12,962 nt of DNA from an uncultured Eubacteriales bacterium (lineage in GTDB: Bacteria > Bacillota > Clostridia > Oscillospirales > Acutalibacteraceae), in assembly GCA_934552855.1 (NCBI GenBank), contig CAKTEU010000044.1, forward strand, positions 1 to 12,962, given 5' to 3'. Positions within the stretch are counted from its first letter, which is position 1. Each line of letters opens with the position of its first letter. Positions 5,332-12,962 of the stretch are shown here, piece by piece. The translations under genes and the position numbers were made by a program. The notes under the pieces are model-generated. The model was not told the DNA's origin. It ran no database searches and was given only the letters and a program-made list of their open reading frames with translations.

Positions 5332-8300
5332 ATGATAAAGAAATCAATAGCACTGGTTCTTACGATACTTTTGTTGGTGAGCACCGTTTTGCCGACATTT
5401 TCAATTGCTGCAGAAGCAACCTCAAAAAATGTTGTAATTCACGCAGAAGCCGATAACAACATTTCAATTTCAAAAAAAGAGGAACTCCCTGACGAATATG
5501 ATTACGATGGTAAGCTTTATTTATGGGGAGGAACATTTGACATCGAAAGAGATTATAACCAAATATGCACAATTACAGTTAACAACTATAGTGAAAAAAC
5601 AGTTGAATACTATTTGGAAGCTAAAAATACTTATTCAGACATCTATTTGAACTTTGTTCGCAACGGTTCCGTTGATGTGCCCTTGGTAATAGAGCCCGGA
5701 TCTGCTCAGGAAGTCAAACTGGATGTTTTTGCTCAAAACGCAAAGAGCGATTACTATGAGATACCGATTTATGCAACGATTATATCTGACAATGAAAAAA
5801 AGATTGATTCTAAAACCACGGTATATTTGAATTGTAATTCGGCATACTTTGATTTTGATTGCAAAGAAATTGATTCAAATGAAACCACTCTTGAAAAAAC
5901 CTTCCGGCTTACTAACAACGGCGATGAAATTACAGACGTATCGGTTTCTCTTAACGGTGATGTAAAAGATTATGTTTCTCTTAATCCGATAGTGTCGAAT
6001 TTTCGAATGGGTAAAGGTCAGTTTGTTAATATTGAAGCCATACCGGATCTTACTAAAATGAAAGAAAACGGTCTGTCTTTCATAGAGGGCAGTCTTGTTG
6101 TTTCGGGAGGAAACGAGAGCTGCAGTTTTAATATCGGTTTTGATACCGAAGGACGTGAAATTACAAGCTCAACAATGGGAAAGCTTGCTCTTAAGCAAAG
6201 CGGAAATCCGTTTTATGACATCGAATTGGACAAGAACAGCGGCACTTTTGCACTTGGCTTTGACAAGGACGGTTTTAATTGCAAAAGAACGGCTGCTCTT
6301 GTGTATGATAATGAAAAACAAATTAATATTTCCATTTGCATCACGGGCAGGTCCGGGAAAACATCTCAAAAAAATGAGATATCTTTTGATACTGACGGAT
6401 CATATTCGCTCAACCTTTCCTCCGTAATATCAAAAGAGGAATACATTAAGCTTGCTACGGAACTTGGGCTTTACGGTTTCCTTTCGGGCAATGGAATCAC
6501 AGATATACCGGAATATGAGACGTTTTCAAGCAATGAATATACCGTTTCTTATAAAATCAGTATAGTAGATTCGCTTTCAAAAACAGCAGCCGAGGCAAAG
6601 AAAAATTTGAAGTTGCTTGCTCTTGCAATTTCCGGCTCCCCGTCAAATTATCTTTTTAAAGATCCTAACGCCAAAGATGACGATATTCTTATGCTTTGCA
6701 AAGAGTATATTTTAAGCGTTCTTTTGAATGTTGAAAAGGTTCCGGAATATAAACAAGAAGAATCCGATACGCCTATTGATAATGCTGTGCTTTCAAATCC
6801 AAAGGAATACTACGTTGAAAACAAAACCTATGCCCGTTTGGCAACAGTGGAAATTCCGAGCGGTGAGTTTAAAAAGTTCCATAGCATTAACCAAATTGAT
6901 TTTGACAAAAAAGTTGATCCTGACTTTGATTACAGCTATGTTAACGTTGACGGGAAAAAGATTTATTCGACAAAGAACAAAATATATTTTGAATTGGATA
7001 ATATTCTTTATGCCTGCAATATCTCATATGTTGAACAGGAAAACGGCCTTTTTTCAAAGCTAATAAGCGGCTATGGAATGGAAATTTCAAGGAAAGCGAA
7101 AAAGGCGGTAAAAAAAGGAAACCCTGCTTATGATGCGGCAAAGAATGTTGGAGACATTTGCGGAAAAGTTGTCTATTCCGTAAACGGCGATGATATGCTG
7201 GATAGCTATATGGGCATTCTCGGTGATATTGAAAGCATTGCCGATGCAAATGTTACTTATCGGGAAGATGCAGAACTTCTTTCAAATGTTGAAACGCTTA
7301 TTAAAAGAGCAAAAGAGTTTGATACAACTTCGGACGGAAAACTTACGTTAATTGCACTTGAACTTGAGCTTAATGTTGCACGAAGCACCGTTGATTCGGA
7401 GCAATACATGAAAGCCTTAAACAAAATTGCTCAAAAGTCATTTGATGCCGAGTATCCCGATGGCGGAGTTTCGGTCAGGACTCTTAAATCCATAACCGAT
7501 GTCGTATTAGACAAGCATTTTTCATGTTTGGAAGAGCAGGCAAGGTCTGCAAACAAAACCATAATAAATGATCTGTATTCAAGAGTCCTTGATTATTACA
7601 GAGAGCTTTTTAACGAACAGCAAGAATTGATTGAAAAATACGGTCGGGAAGAAGGTATGCGTCGCTTCCTTGAAAAATATGGCGGACAATGCACAAATGC
7701 CGGAAAAATCACCACAGATGCATATATTGAAAAAGGGTCCGTTGGAAAAAAAGATGAACAGCCATCACCTGAAGTTTCCGGCGTTGAAATTTCGAAAAAC
7801 TCGGTAACCGGAAATGCGGGGGACTCTGTGCATATTTCTGCAAAGGTTGTTCCGAGTGATGCAAAACCTAACAAAATAACATGGACATCAAGCAATGAGA
7901 GCGTTGCAAGTGTTGACTCAAACGGAAATGTTACATTAAATGAAAGCGGAACGGCAGTAATAACTGCAAAGGCCGGCGGCAAAAGCGAAACATGTTCTGT
8001 TACTGTTAATAAGCAGAAATGCAGTGTTCGTCTCAATCTTGAAGATAATCGGTTGCCGATCGGAAAAATCGTGCCGGTTTCAATAATTGTTACAAATGCA
8101 GATGGTGAGGAGACAGAATTTGGCATTTCAACTTTAATCTCGGAAGATACCGACATTCTTGAAATTACTGAGGATAATATGCTTTCTGCTATTGCATACG
8201 GAACAACAACAATTACTGCTGTTGCAGAAACAGAAAACGGTACTTTCACCTGCACAAGCGTTGTTGAAGTCAAATTGCCGGCTGCCGGAGTGCTTTATTC

Positions 8301-11300
8301 AGGAATTATTTATTCTCCTGACGGAATTGGAGTTAATGAAACCTTCAATCTTGAATCACATGTTTATCCTGAAAAAGCAATTCAGGATGTTACATGGTCA
8401 TCAAGCGATCCCGAAACAGTTTTTGTTGATGAAAACGGGGGCGTCAAAACGCTCAAGCCCGGAAGCGCAAAAATCACGGTAACATCAAAGGAGGGCGGCT
8501 TCACATATTCAAAAGAAATTGTTGTTGTTGAAAAGGATTCAGAAGAAAACGCTTTCGAAGCGGCAACATTGAATAAAGAAATCAAGGCTGAAACAGAAAA
8601 TGAATCCGTTGGTTCAAGCTTCTATATTACAAGCAGAATGTTTGGCGGAGACGGTGTCAAACGGTGGTACGGCAGTGCCGACCCGGATTATGTGGATATT
8701 GCAAACACAAAGTATTACTATACAATAAACGGAGTTGATGCCGGAGTAAGCTATAATAACGGCGTTACCGATGTTGCAATTGCAAAGCTTCCGACTAATC
8801 TTTTAAAGTTCGGAGCTAATAACAGAATTGTTTGCGATTACGATACCAACCCGGGACATTATTTTGTTAATACTGACACGCAAATTTCGATTATTTATCC
8901 TTCGGAAACGCCTGTCAGCTTTATTGGAACACCGGATGACCTTAAAGATGTTCGCTCACTTCCGGATTTTGCAGTTTATTCTGAAAATATTTTCGGAAGC
9001 TCCGATGCAATAATCGGCAGCAAGGCAACGGGAGCATTTAATGTATATAACCGCGGAGCCGGCGGAGGCTGGTGTGACATAATTGTCAAAGCCGGTGAAG
9101 AGGTCATATATGAAGAAAGCAATCATTATTTTGAATCGTTTTCCGGCGATAAAATTGTTTTTGAATGGATTCCGAAATCTGATGAGCAAAGAATCAGTGT
9201 TACCCTTGTCAACAAGACTGTTGACACGGAAGAATACGACGCTTTAAACAATACGGCGGAAAGAACATTCACAGCCCGTCGACGTGTCGTTCCGAATATT
9301 GAGTCAATATCTCCGGATTATGCGGTTGAAAAAGAAGGCTTAATTTTTGCCGAAGTTTCAAACTACAATGACGTTAAACGTGCAGAATTTTATATTGATG
9401 ACGTTCTTTATAAAGGCGAGGTAAAATCGGCAATTCTCGGAGGAGTAAAACGGTTCTGGATTAACGATAGCGACATTGCAGTCGGAGAAAGAAATGTAAA
9501 GTGCATTGTTTATTATTCATCCGGGGCGGAGACAGAGGCTAAAGTTGAGTGCACAGGGAAAATCCGGGTTTTGAAAAAAGACTGGAATAAATATCATTTA
9601 CGTATCAGCAATGATTTCTCCGATCCGCGTTGCTATATATACGATATAAAAAATGATTCATATGAGAGAGTATATGATTTTTCCCGTAATGCGGAAGACT
9701 GCGTTATAACAATCAGCAAGGCAATGTATGATGAGCCTTCGCGTTATATGCTTTATATTGCGGCCGATGAGGGATTTTTCTTTAAATGTCTTTCTGAAAC
9801 AAATAAAGATTTTACAAAAGAATCTTCTTCGCATTTAACTGTCAAAGGTTTTGAAAATTTGAACGTGAACAGAATATATGTTGAATCGTTTAATGATTAT
9901 TATTGCGATTGCAGACTGTATGACAGTGAGCTTTATATGACCCCGGGAAAATATACCGTTAACATTTCATTTGATTATCTTGATGAATATAAAAATATAA
10001 AGATCCGGGTTGATTTAAGCAGCGGCGACTATGTTCTTGATCTTTTGAAGTATATTCCCAAATATCAGTTTAAATTAGTCGGTACCGATGCTGAACAGGC
10101 AATTGCAACAATGCATTTGAAGGACAGCGAAACGCTTCAATGGCAGCCGTATGATATGACGCAGTCGATTCAAAATGATACCCTCAGTTGTATTATGCCG
10201 TCATATTATTCATATGAATTGAATAATGCCTCTCAAGCGTTTATATTGATTTGTACCGATGATTGTATATTTAGAACGGATATTTCGCTTGAAAATCAAA
10301 ACTATTCAAAAGTTATTGAACTTAATAAAGCAGATCTTCAAAAATATGCGGTTTCAGCCGGTCAGGATCCGGATGATTTTGAGATTTTTGAAGTACGCAT
10401 AAATTGTGATGAGTTTTCGGTGAGTCTTTATAAAACACCCATATATGTTTCTGATGGCGACTATGAAATCAGCGTATTTGCCAAGCACAAAGAAGACTAC
10501 GAACAGAATGGCGATGTGGCAAATTCAACCTCCGACTTTAATACAATTATTCTTGATTGGGCAGAATCTTATGCCGGAGTAAGTGCGAACATCGTGGGTC
10601 TTTTAAATGAAAAAGTTGCATTTACTAAAGTTGATGCAAAAAGAAACACCGAAATAGCAGTTAATGAAGGTGCATACACCGTTAAAACCACTTTGCTGCG
10701 TAATGACAGTCGGTATCAGATAACATCATCGGTAAAAGCAGAAAACAAAGAAAACAGGATAACGATTGATAATTCGTTTAACGGCAAAATTACAAATACA
10801 TTTGGAAATTATAAAGGCGAATCAACCGTTTCGGTTTTCTTAGGTTCATTGTTTGATAAATATGGAAACGTTCTCTCTTCTTTTAGTAGCCAAAGCCAAG
10901 AAGATAATCTTTACGGAATTATGACTCTTACAGATGTAAGCGATGAAAGTAATTATTATACTGTTCCGATTGAACTTGATTCTGTTGATTCATTTGAGGC
11001 TAAACTTCCAAATGTTGATGGAACATTTAAAGTTTCTATTGAAGTTGGTGCTGATTCCGAGCTTGTTGAGCCTTATATTCCTGTCGATGCAGAAAAAATT
11101 GAACTCAATCAAACCGAAATAAAACTTAATTGTGAATCAATGTACACTCTTTTTGCCTCATTTGTTCCGGAAGATGCTCAGACTGAACCTTTGGTTTGGT
11201 CATCAAGCAATGAAAAGATTGCAACCGTTGATGAAAACGGCATTGTAAAAACACAAAAAACAAGAGGAACCGCAATCATCACCGTTGCAACCGAAGACGG

Positions 11301-11403
11301 AAGATTAAAAGCGGAATGCCGTGTTGTTGTAAAGTTTTCTTTTGTGCAGTGGCTTCGTTGGTTCTTTACATTCGGATTCATAAGAGATCTTTTTAACAAA
11401 TAA
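5332..11403 (+). CDS. Giant secreted multi-domain surface protein with Big_2 Ig-like domains
   Basis: A 2023-residue exported protein. The signal peptide MIKKSIALVLTILLLVSTVL is followed by a likely cleavage near FSIAAEA. Residues about 45-330 look like two beta-sandwich modules; about 580-800 are mostly helical. Three Big_2-type Ig domains follow at about 815-893 (WTSSNESVASVDSNGNV), 894-985 (divergent) and 986-1068 (WSSSDPETVFVDENGGV). A CARDB-like domain sits at about 1203-1315 and another Ig-like domain at about 1321-1418. Residues 1419-1916 match no family I recognise but contain three related 'G-x-Y-x-V' modules. A fourth Big_2 domain spans 1917-2002 (WSSSNEKIATVDENGIV). The protein ends in an aromatic tail, SFVQWLRWFFTFGFIRDLF, with no LPXTG motif. 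No catalytic domain is visible, so adhesion, scaffolding or cell-wall binding is inferred. The next gene begins 15 bases later. An adhesin is the likeliest role; the partner is unknown. Confidence 0.88.
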   Translation: MIKKSIALVLTILLLVSTVLPTFSIAAEATSKNVVIHAEADNNISISKKEELPDEYDYDGKLYLWGGTFDIERDYNQICTITVNNYSEKTVEYYLEAKNTYSDIYLNFVRNGSVDVPLVIEPGSAQEVKLDVFAQNAKSDYYEIPIYATIISDNEKKIDSKTTVYLNCNSAYFDFDCKEIDSNETTLEKTFRLTNNGDEITDVSVSLNGDVKDYVSLNPIVSNFRMGKGQFVNIEAIPDLTKMKENGLSFIEGSLVVSGGNESCSFNIGFDTEGREITSSTMGKLALKQSGNPFYDIELDKNSGTFALGFDKDGFNCKRTAALVYDNEKQINISICITGRSGKTSQKNEISFDTDGSYSLNLSSVISKEEYIKLATELGLYGFLSGNGITDIPEYETFSSNEYTVSYKISIVDSLSKTAAEAKKNLKLLALAISGSPSNYLFKDPNAKDDDILMLCKEYILSVLLNVEKVPEYKQEESDTPIDNAVLSNPKEYYVENKTYARLATVEIPSGEFKKFHSINQIDFDKKVDPDFDYSYVNVDGKKIYSTKNKIYFELDNILYACNISYVEQENGLFSKLISGYGMEISRKAKKAVKKGNPAYDAAKNVGDICGKVVYSVNGDDMLDSYMGILGDIESIADANVTYREDAELLSNVETLIKRAKEFDTTSDGKLTLIALELELNVARSTVDSEQYMKALNKIAQKSFDAEYPDGGVSVRTLKSITDVVLDKHFSCLEEQARSANKTIINDLYSRVLDYYRELFNEQQELIEKYGREEGMRRFLEKYGGQCTNAGKITTDAYIEKGSVGKKDEQPSPEVSGVEISKNSVTGNAGDSVHISAKVVPSDAKPNKITWTSSNESVASVDSNGNVTLNESGTAVITAKAGGKSETCSVTVNKQKCSVRLNLEDNRLPIGKIVPVSIIVTNADGEETEFGISTLISEDTDILEITEDNMLSAIAYGTTTITAVAETENGTFTCTSVVEVKLPAAGVLYSGIIYSPDGIGVNETFNLESHVYPEKAIQDVTWSSSDPETVFVDENGGVKTLKPGSAKITVTSKEGGFTYSKEIVVVEKDSEENAFEAATLNKEIKAETENESVGSSFYITSRMFGGDGVKRWYGSADPDYVDIANTKYYYTINGVDAGVSYNNGVTDVAIAKLPTNLLKFGANNRIVCDYDTNPGHYFVNTDTQISIIYPSETPVSFIGTPDDLKDVRSLPDFAVYSENIFGSSDAIIGSKATGAFNVYNRGAGGGWCDIIVKAGEEVIYEESNHYFESFSGDKIVFEWIPKSDEQRISVTLVNKTVDTEEYDALNNTAERTFTARRRVVPNIESISPDYAVEKEGLIFAEVSNYNDVKRAEFYIDDVLYKGEVKSAILGGVKRFWINDSDIAVGERNVKCIVYYSSGAETEAKVECTGKIRVLKKDWNKYHLRISNDFSDPRCYIYDIKNDSYERVYDFSRNAEDCVITISKAMYDEPSRYMLYIAADEGFFFKCLSETNKDFTKESSSHLTVKGFENLNVNRIYVESFNDYYCDCRLYDSELYMTPGKYTVNISFDYLDEYKNIKIRVDLSSGDYVLDLLKYIPKYQFKLVGTDAEQAIATMHLKDSETLQWQPYDMTQSIQNDTLSCIMPSYYSYELNNASQAFILICTDDCIFRTDISLENQNYSKVIELNKADLQKYAVSAGQDPDDFEIFEVRINCDEFSVSLYKTPIYVSDGDYEISVFAKHKEDYEQNGDVANSTSDFNTIILDWAESYAGVSANIVGLLNEKVAFTKVDAKRNTEIAVNEGAYTVKTTLLRNDSRYQITSSVKAENKENRITIDNSFNGKITNTFGNYKGESTVSVFLGSLFDKYGNVLSSFSSQSQEDNLYGIMTLTDVSDESNYYTVPIELDSVDSFEAKLPNVDGTFKVSIEVGADSELVEPYIPVDAEKIELNQTEIKLNCESMYTLFASFVPEDAQTEPLVWSSSNEKIATVDENGIVKTQKTRGTAIITVATEDGRLKAECRVVVKFSFVQWLRWFFTFGFIRDLFNK
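9931..10686 (+). repeat. Three divergent PEGA-like modules inside the giant surface protein
   Basis: Within the C-terminal third, the motifs LYMTPGKYTVNISF (from residue 1534), IYVSDGDYEISVFA (from 1704) and IAVNEGAYTVKTTL (from 1775) share the pattern I/L-x-V/M-x-x-G-x-Y-x-V/I. That is typical of a beta-hairpin of PEGA or carboxypeptidase-regulatory-like modules. They are separated by about 170 and 71 residues. Resemblance was judged by eye; no named family is certain. Confidence 0.4.
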
Positions 11404-11418
11404 GAGGAGGCGGAAATC

Positions 11419-12717
11419 ATGAACATAAAAAGGGAAAAATTTTTATATGGTTTTCTTCTGATAATAATTATTATTATCAGCGTTATACCTTGTTCTCTTG
11501 CGATAGGCGAAGAGCCTTTTTCGGCAACCTATGGAGATACTTTAAGTGATGTGGTGTTGCCTGAAGGATATGTTTGGGCTGTTGAGGATCCTGCGTCTGT
11601 TTCAGTGGGAAATGTCGGGAAGAATATTTTCAAAGCAAAACATTCCGATGAAAGCCTTGAAAGGGATTTTGTTATAGATGTTAAACCGACACGTCTTAAG
11701 GATATCGAAGTATCAACACAGGGTAGATATTATTACACAGGAAAACCGATTGAACCAACTGTTGTTTGTAAGTTTAACAATAAAGTTCTTATTAAAGATC
11801 AGGACTATTCTGTTACTTATGAAGATAACACGAAAGTTGGAACCGCAAAAGTGATAATTGAAGGTATAAATAATTTTTGCGGAAAGTCCACTGTATGTTT
11901 TTCAATTATAAAAACCGATGTCGAGTCTGTAAATGTGAGTGAAAATGAGATTGAACTGGCTCCGGGAGCATATTATGAACTTACTGCAACTGTTCTTCCT
12001 GCATATGCAACAATTCAGGATATAGTATGGACAAGTTCTGATGAAAGCATTGCAACGGTTGATGAAAACGGCAAGGTTTTTGCTGTTTCAAATGGTGAAG
12101 TTATTATTACCGCAACGTCGGTAGACAGTGGTGAAAGTGATTACTGTGTATTAAACGTTGTGACTCATGTTCAGCAGCTTACAATTACGGTCGGCAATGT
12201 AAATCTTTTTAGCGGACAGACGTATATATTTAAAGCACTTGTTTTTCCGTGGAATTCAAATGATAAATCTGTTTTTTGGAGTTCTTCCGATGAAAAGATT
12301 GCTACGATTAATGAAGACGGTGTTTTAAATGCATTAACAGACGGAACGGTTACAATAACTGCCGTATCTAATGATGGCAATTTTTCTGACAGTTGTCTTG
12401 TGAGTATTACAACCCCGGACTCATATGTAAGGCTGAGGGAAAACCGTATTTATTTGAGAAGCCAAAACAATTATCCGCTCAGATGTGATGCTTTTGTTTG
12501 GAATTCAGAACAAAAAATCATTTGGAGTTCTTCAAACGAAAAAGTTGCAAAGGTTGATGAAAACGGAGTTGTTCATCCGATAAAAGTCGGAAAGGCAACA
12601 ATTACCGCTTCGTCGGTTGACGGAGAGTTTTCGGATTCGTGCACAGTATATGTTTACTATACATGGTGGCAACTCATAATTTGGGTTTTATTCGGATGCT
12701 TGTGGTACTTTAAATAA
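11419..12717 (+). CDS. Secreted Big_2 Ig-like repeat protein with aromatic C-terminal tail
   Basis: A 432-residue protein. The N-terminus has Lys/Arg residues then a strong hydrophobic stretch, FLLIIIIIISVIPCSLAIG (residues 12-30), acting as signal peptide or uncleaved anchor. Residues about 34-90 form a short beta domain starting at ATYGDTL. Residues about 104-163 match the 'YTGKPI-P-V...DYSVTYEDNTKVGTA' pattern common in Clostridia surface proteins. Three Big_2 domains follow at about 168-248, 251-331 and 334-412, each with the W-(T/S)-S-S-(D/N)-E-x-(I/V)-A core. The last 20 residues are YYTWWQLIIWVLFGCLWYFK, a hydrophobic aromatic tail like that of the giant protein upstream. The ATG has a strong AGAGGAGG site that overlaps the upstream stop region, with only 15 bases between genes, so the two are one operon. 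No enzymatic motif is seen; a surface-bound partner of the giant protein is inferred. Confidence 0.88.
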   Translation: MNIKREKFLYGFLLIIIIIISVIPCSLAIGEEPFSATYGDTLSDVVLPEGYVWAVEDPASVSVGNVGKNIFKAKHSDESLERDFVIDVKPTRLKDIEVSTQGRYYYTGKPIEPTVVCKFNNKVLIKDQDYSVTYEDNTKVGTAKVIIEGINNFCGKSTVCFSIIKTDVESVNVSENEIELAPGAYYELTATVLPAYATIQDIVWTSSDESIATVDENGKVFAVSNGEVIITATSVDSGESDYCVLNVVTHVQQLTITVGNVNLFSGQTYIFKALVFPWNSNDKSVFWSSSDEKIATINEDGVLNALTDGTVTITAVSNDGNFSDSCLVSITTPDSYVRLRENRIYLRSQNNYPLRCDAFVWNSEQKIIWSSSNEKVAKVDENGVVHPIKVGKATITASSVDGEFSDSCTVYVYYTWWQLIIWVLFGCLWYFK

Positions 12718-12802
12718 TACATTGTTGAGTAAAAATGAACATGCAAATGTAGATTTGAAGCATTAATCGGATTAAAAAAAGAGGGCTGACGGCTTTTGCT
12801 TT
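12718..12802 (+). other. 3' region of the surface-protein operon with a half-terminator arm
   Basis: After the TAA stop there is an AT-rich stretch with no gene. At 12774-12790 the sequence AAAAAAAGAGGGCTGAC looks like the left arm of a rho-independent terminator, but the expected right arm (GTCAGCCCTC followed by T's) is not present before the insertion sequence begins at about 12803. No complete terminator is visible for the operon within the window. Confidence 0.45.
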
Positions 12803-12962
12803 TGAACTGCCCCAGATTGTGCAGACAGTACAAAAAAGACTACCTAAAGTAGGAAATTAAAATTTAAGCAACAAACTGATTTCGTTTTTCAAGCGGAGTC
12901 AGTTTTGTTTTAGTTTGAATACGGTAATTGTTGTAGAAGTTGATGTATTCGGATATGATGAG
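12803..12962 (-). mobile_element. 3' end of an IS3-family insertion sequence (partial)
   Basis: The element contains the transposase C-terminus (12864-12962) and continues beyond the window. The proposed outer end starts at 12803 with TGAACTGCCCCAGATTGTGC on the plus strand: it begins TG, as IS3-family inverted repeats do, and lies 61 bases beyond the transposase stop, a normal distance. The other inverted repeat and the target duplication cannot be seen, so the exact boundary is an estimate. Confidence 0.6.
12864..12962 (-). CDS. IS3-family transposase (OrfB, rve integrase core), C-terminal end only
   Basis: The last 32 residues and the stop codon are present. The segment YINFYNNYRIQTKTKLTP followed by LEKRNQFVA matches the C-terminal end of IS3-family (IS150-like) OrfB transposases, which read Y-I-x-F-Y-N-N-x-R-x-Q-x-K-x-x-x-(L/M)-(T/S)-P-x-E-x-R. 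The DDE catalytic residues lie outside the window, so whether the transposase is intact is unknown. Confidence 0.85.
   Translation of the reverse strand, partial: LIISEYINFYNNYRIQTKTKLTPLEKRNQFVA

Noticed and set aside
7596..8273. 225-residue open frame on the minus strand
   Set aside because: It is antisense to the Big_2 region of the giant gene; such long antisense frames arise from its codon pattern, and there is no start signal.
11735..12655. Nucleotide-level tandem repeat or CRISPR-like array in the second surface gene
   Set aside because: The repeated segments are diverged Ig-like domains of about 80 codons each; there are no identical short repeats with unique spacers anywhere in the window.

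Overview
The window looks like chromosomal DNA from a low-to-mid GC Bacillota of the Clostridia, probably an Oscillospirales/Ruminococcus-like gut bacterium. The evidence is the strong AGGAGG-type ribosome binding sites, sigma-A promoters with extended -10 boxes, a 7TM-type sensor followed by a NarL/LuxR-type two-component pair, and secreted proteins built from bacterial Ig-like (Big_2) modules. The exact taxon cannot be fixed from the sequence alone.

Left half, minus strand (positions 1-4831). Two gene groups lie here. The upstream group (4752 down to 1519) runs from a strong promoter at 4803-4831. It encodes a 552-aa membrane protein that looks like a sensor kinase lacking its catalytic residues, a soluble PAS-type histidine kinase, and a LuxR-type response regulator. 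The genes overlap by 4 and 8 bases, and a clear hairpin terminator ends the group at 1474-1506. The simplest reading is a split sensor: the membrane pseudokinase senses, the soluble kinase phosphorylates, and the regulator acts on DNA. Downstream of the terminator come an orphan receiver-like protein with Glu in place of the phosphorylated Asp, a secreted lysine-rich protein of unknown function, and the first 17 codons of what is probably an SPFH/band-7 protein. These three are tightly spaced and likely form a second operon.

Middle (4832-5331). This is a gene-free region of about 500 bases between divergent promoters. It holds a perfect-stem hairpin at 5022-5052, a near-consensus extended -10 promoter at 5104-5132 and a leader of about 190 nt with a second hairpin just before the ribosome binding site.

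Right half, plus strand (5332-12717). A two-gene operon encodes secreted, multi-domain surface proteins of 2023 and 432 aa. Both have N-terminal export signals and Big_2 Ig-like domains, and both end in a short aromatic, hydrophobic tail instead of an LPXTG anchor. They are likely cell-surface adhesin or scaffold-type proteins; their partner or substrate cannot be read from the sequence.

Right edge (12718-12962). The operon is followed by what looks like the left half of a terminator hairpin and then by the end of an IS3-family insertion sequence, entered from its 3' end. The most interesting items are the membrane pseudokinase/kinase split, the phosphomimetic orphan receiver, the shared aromatic C-terminal tail, the structured leader and the possible IS insertion into a terminator.
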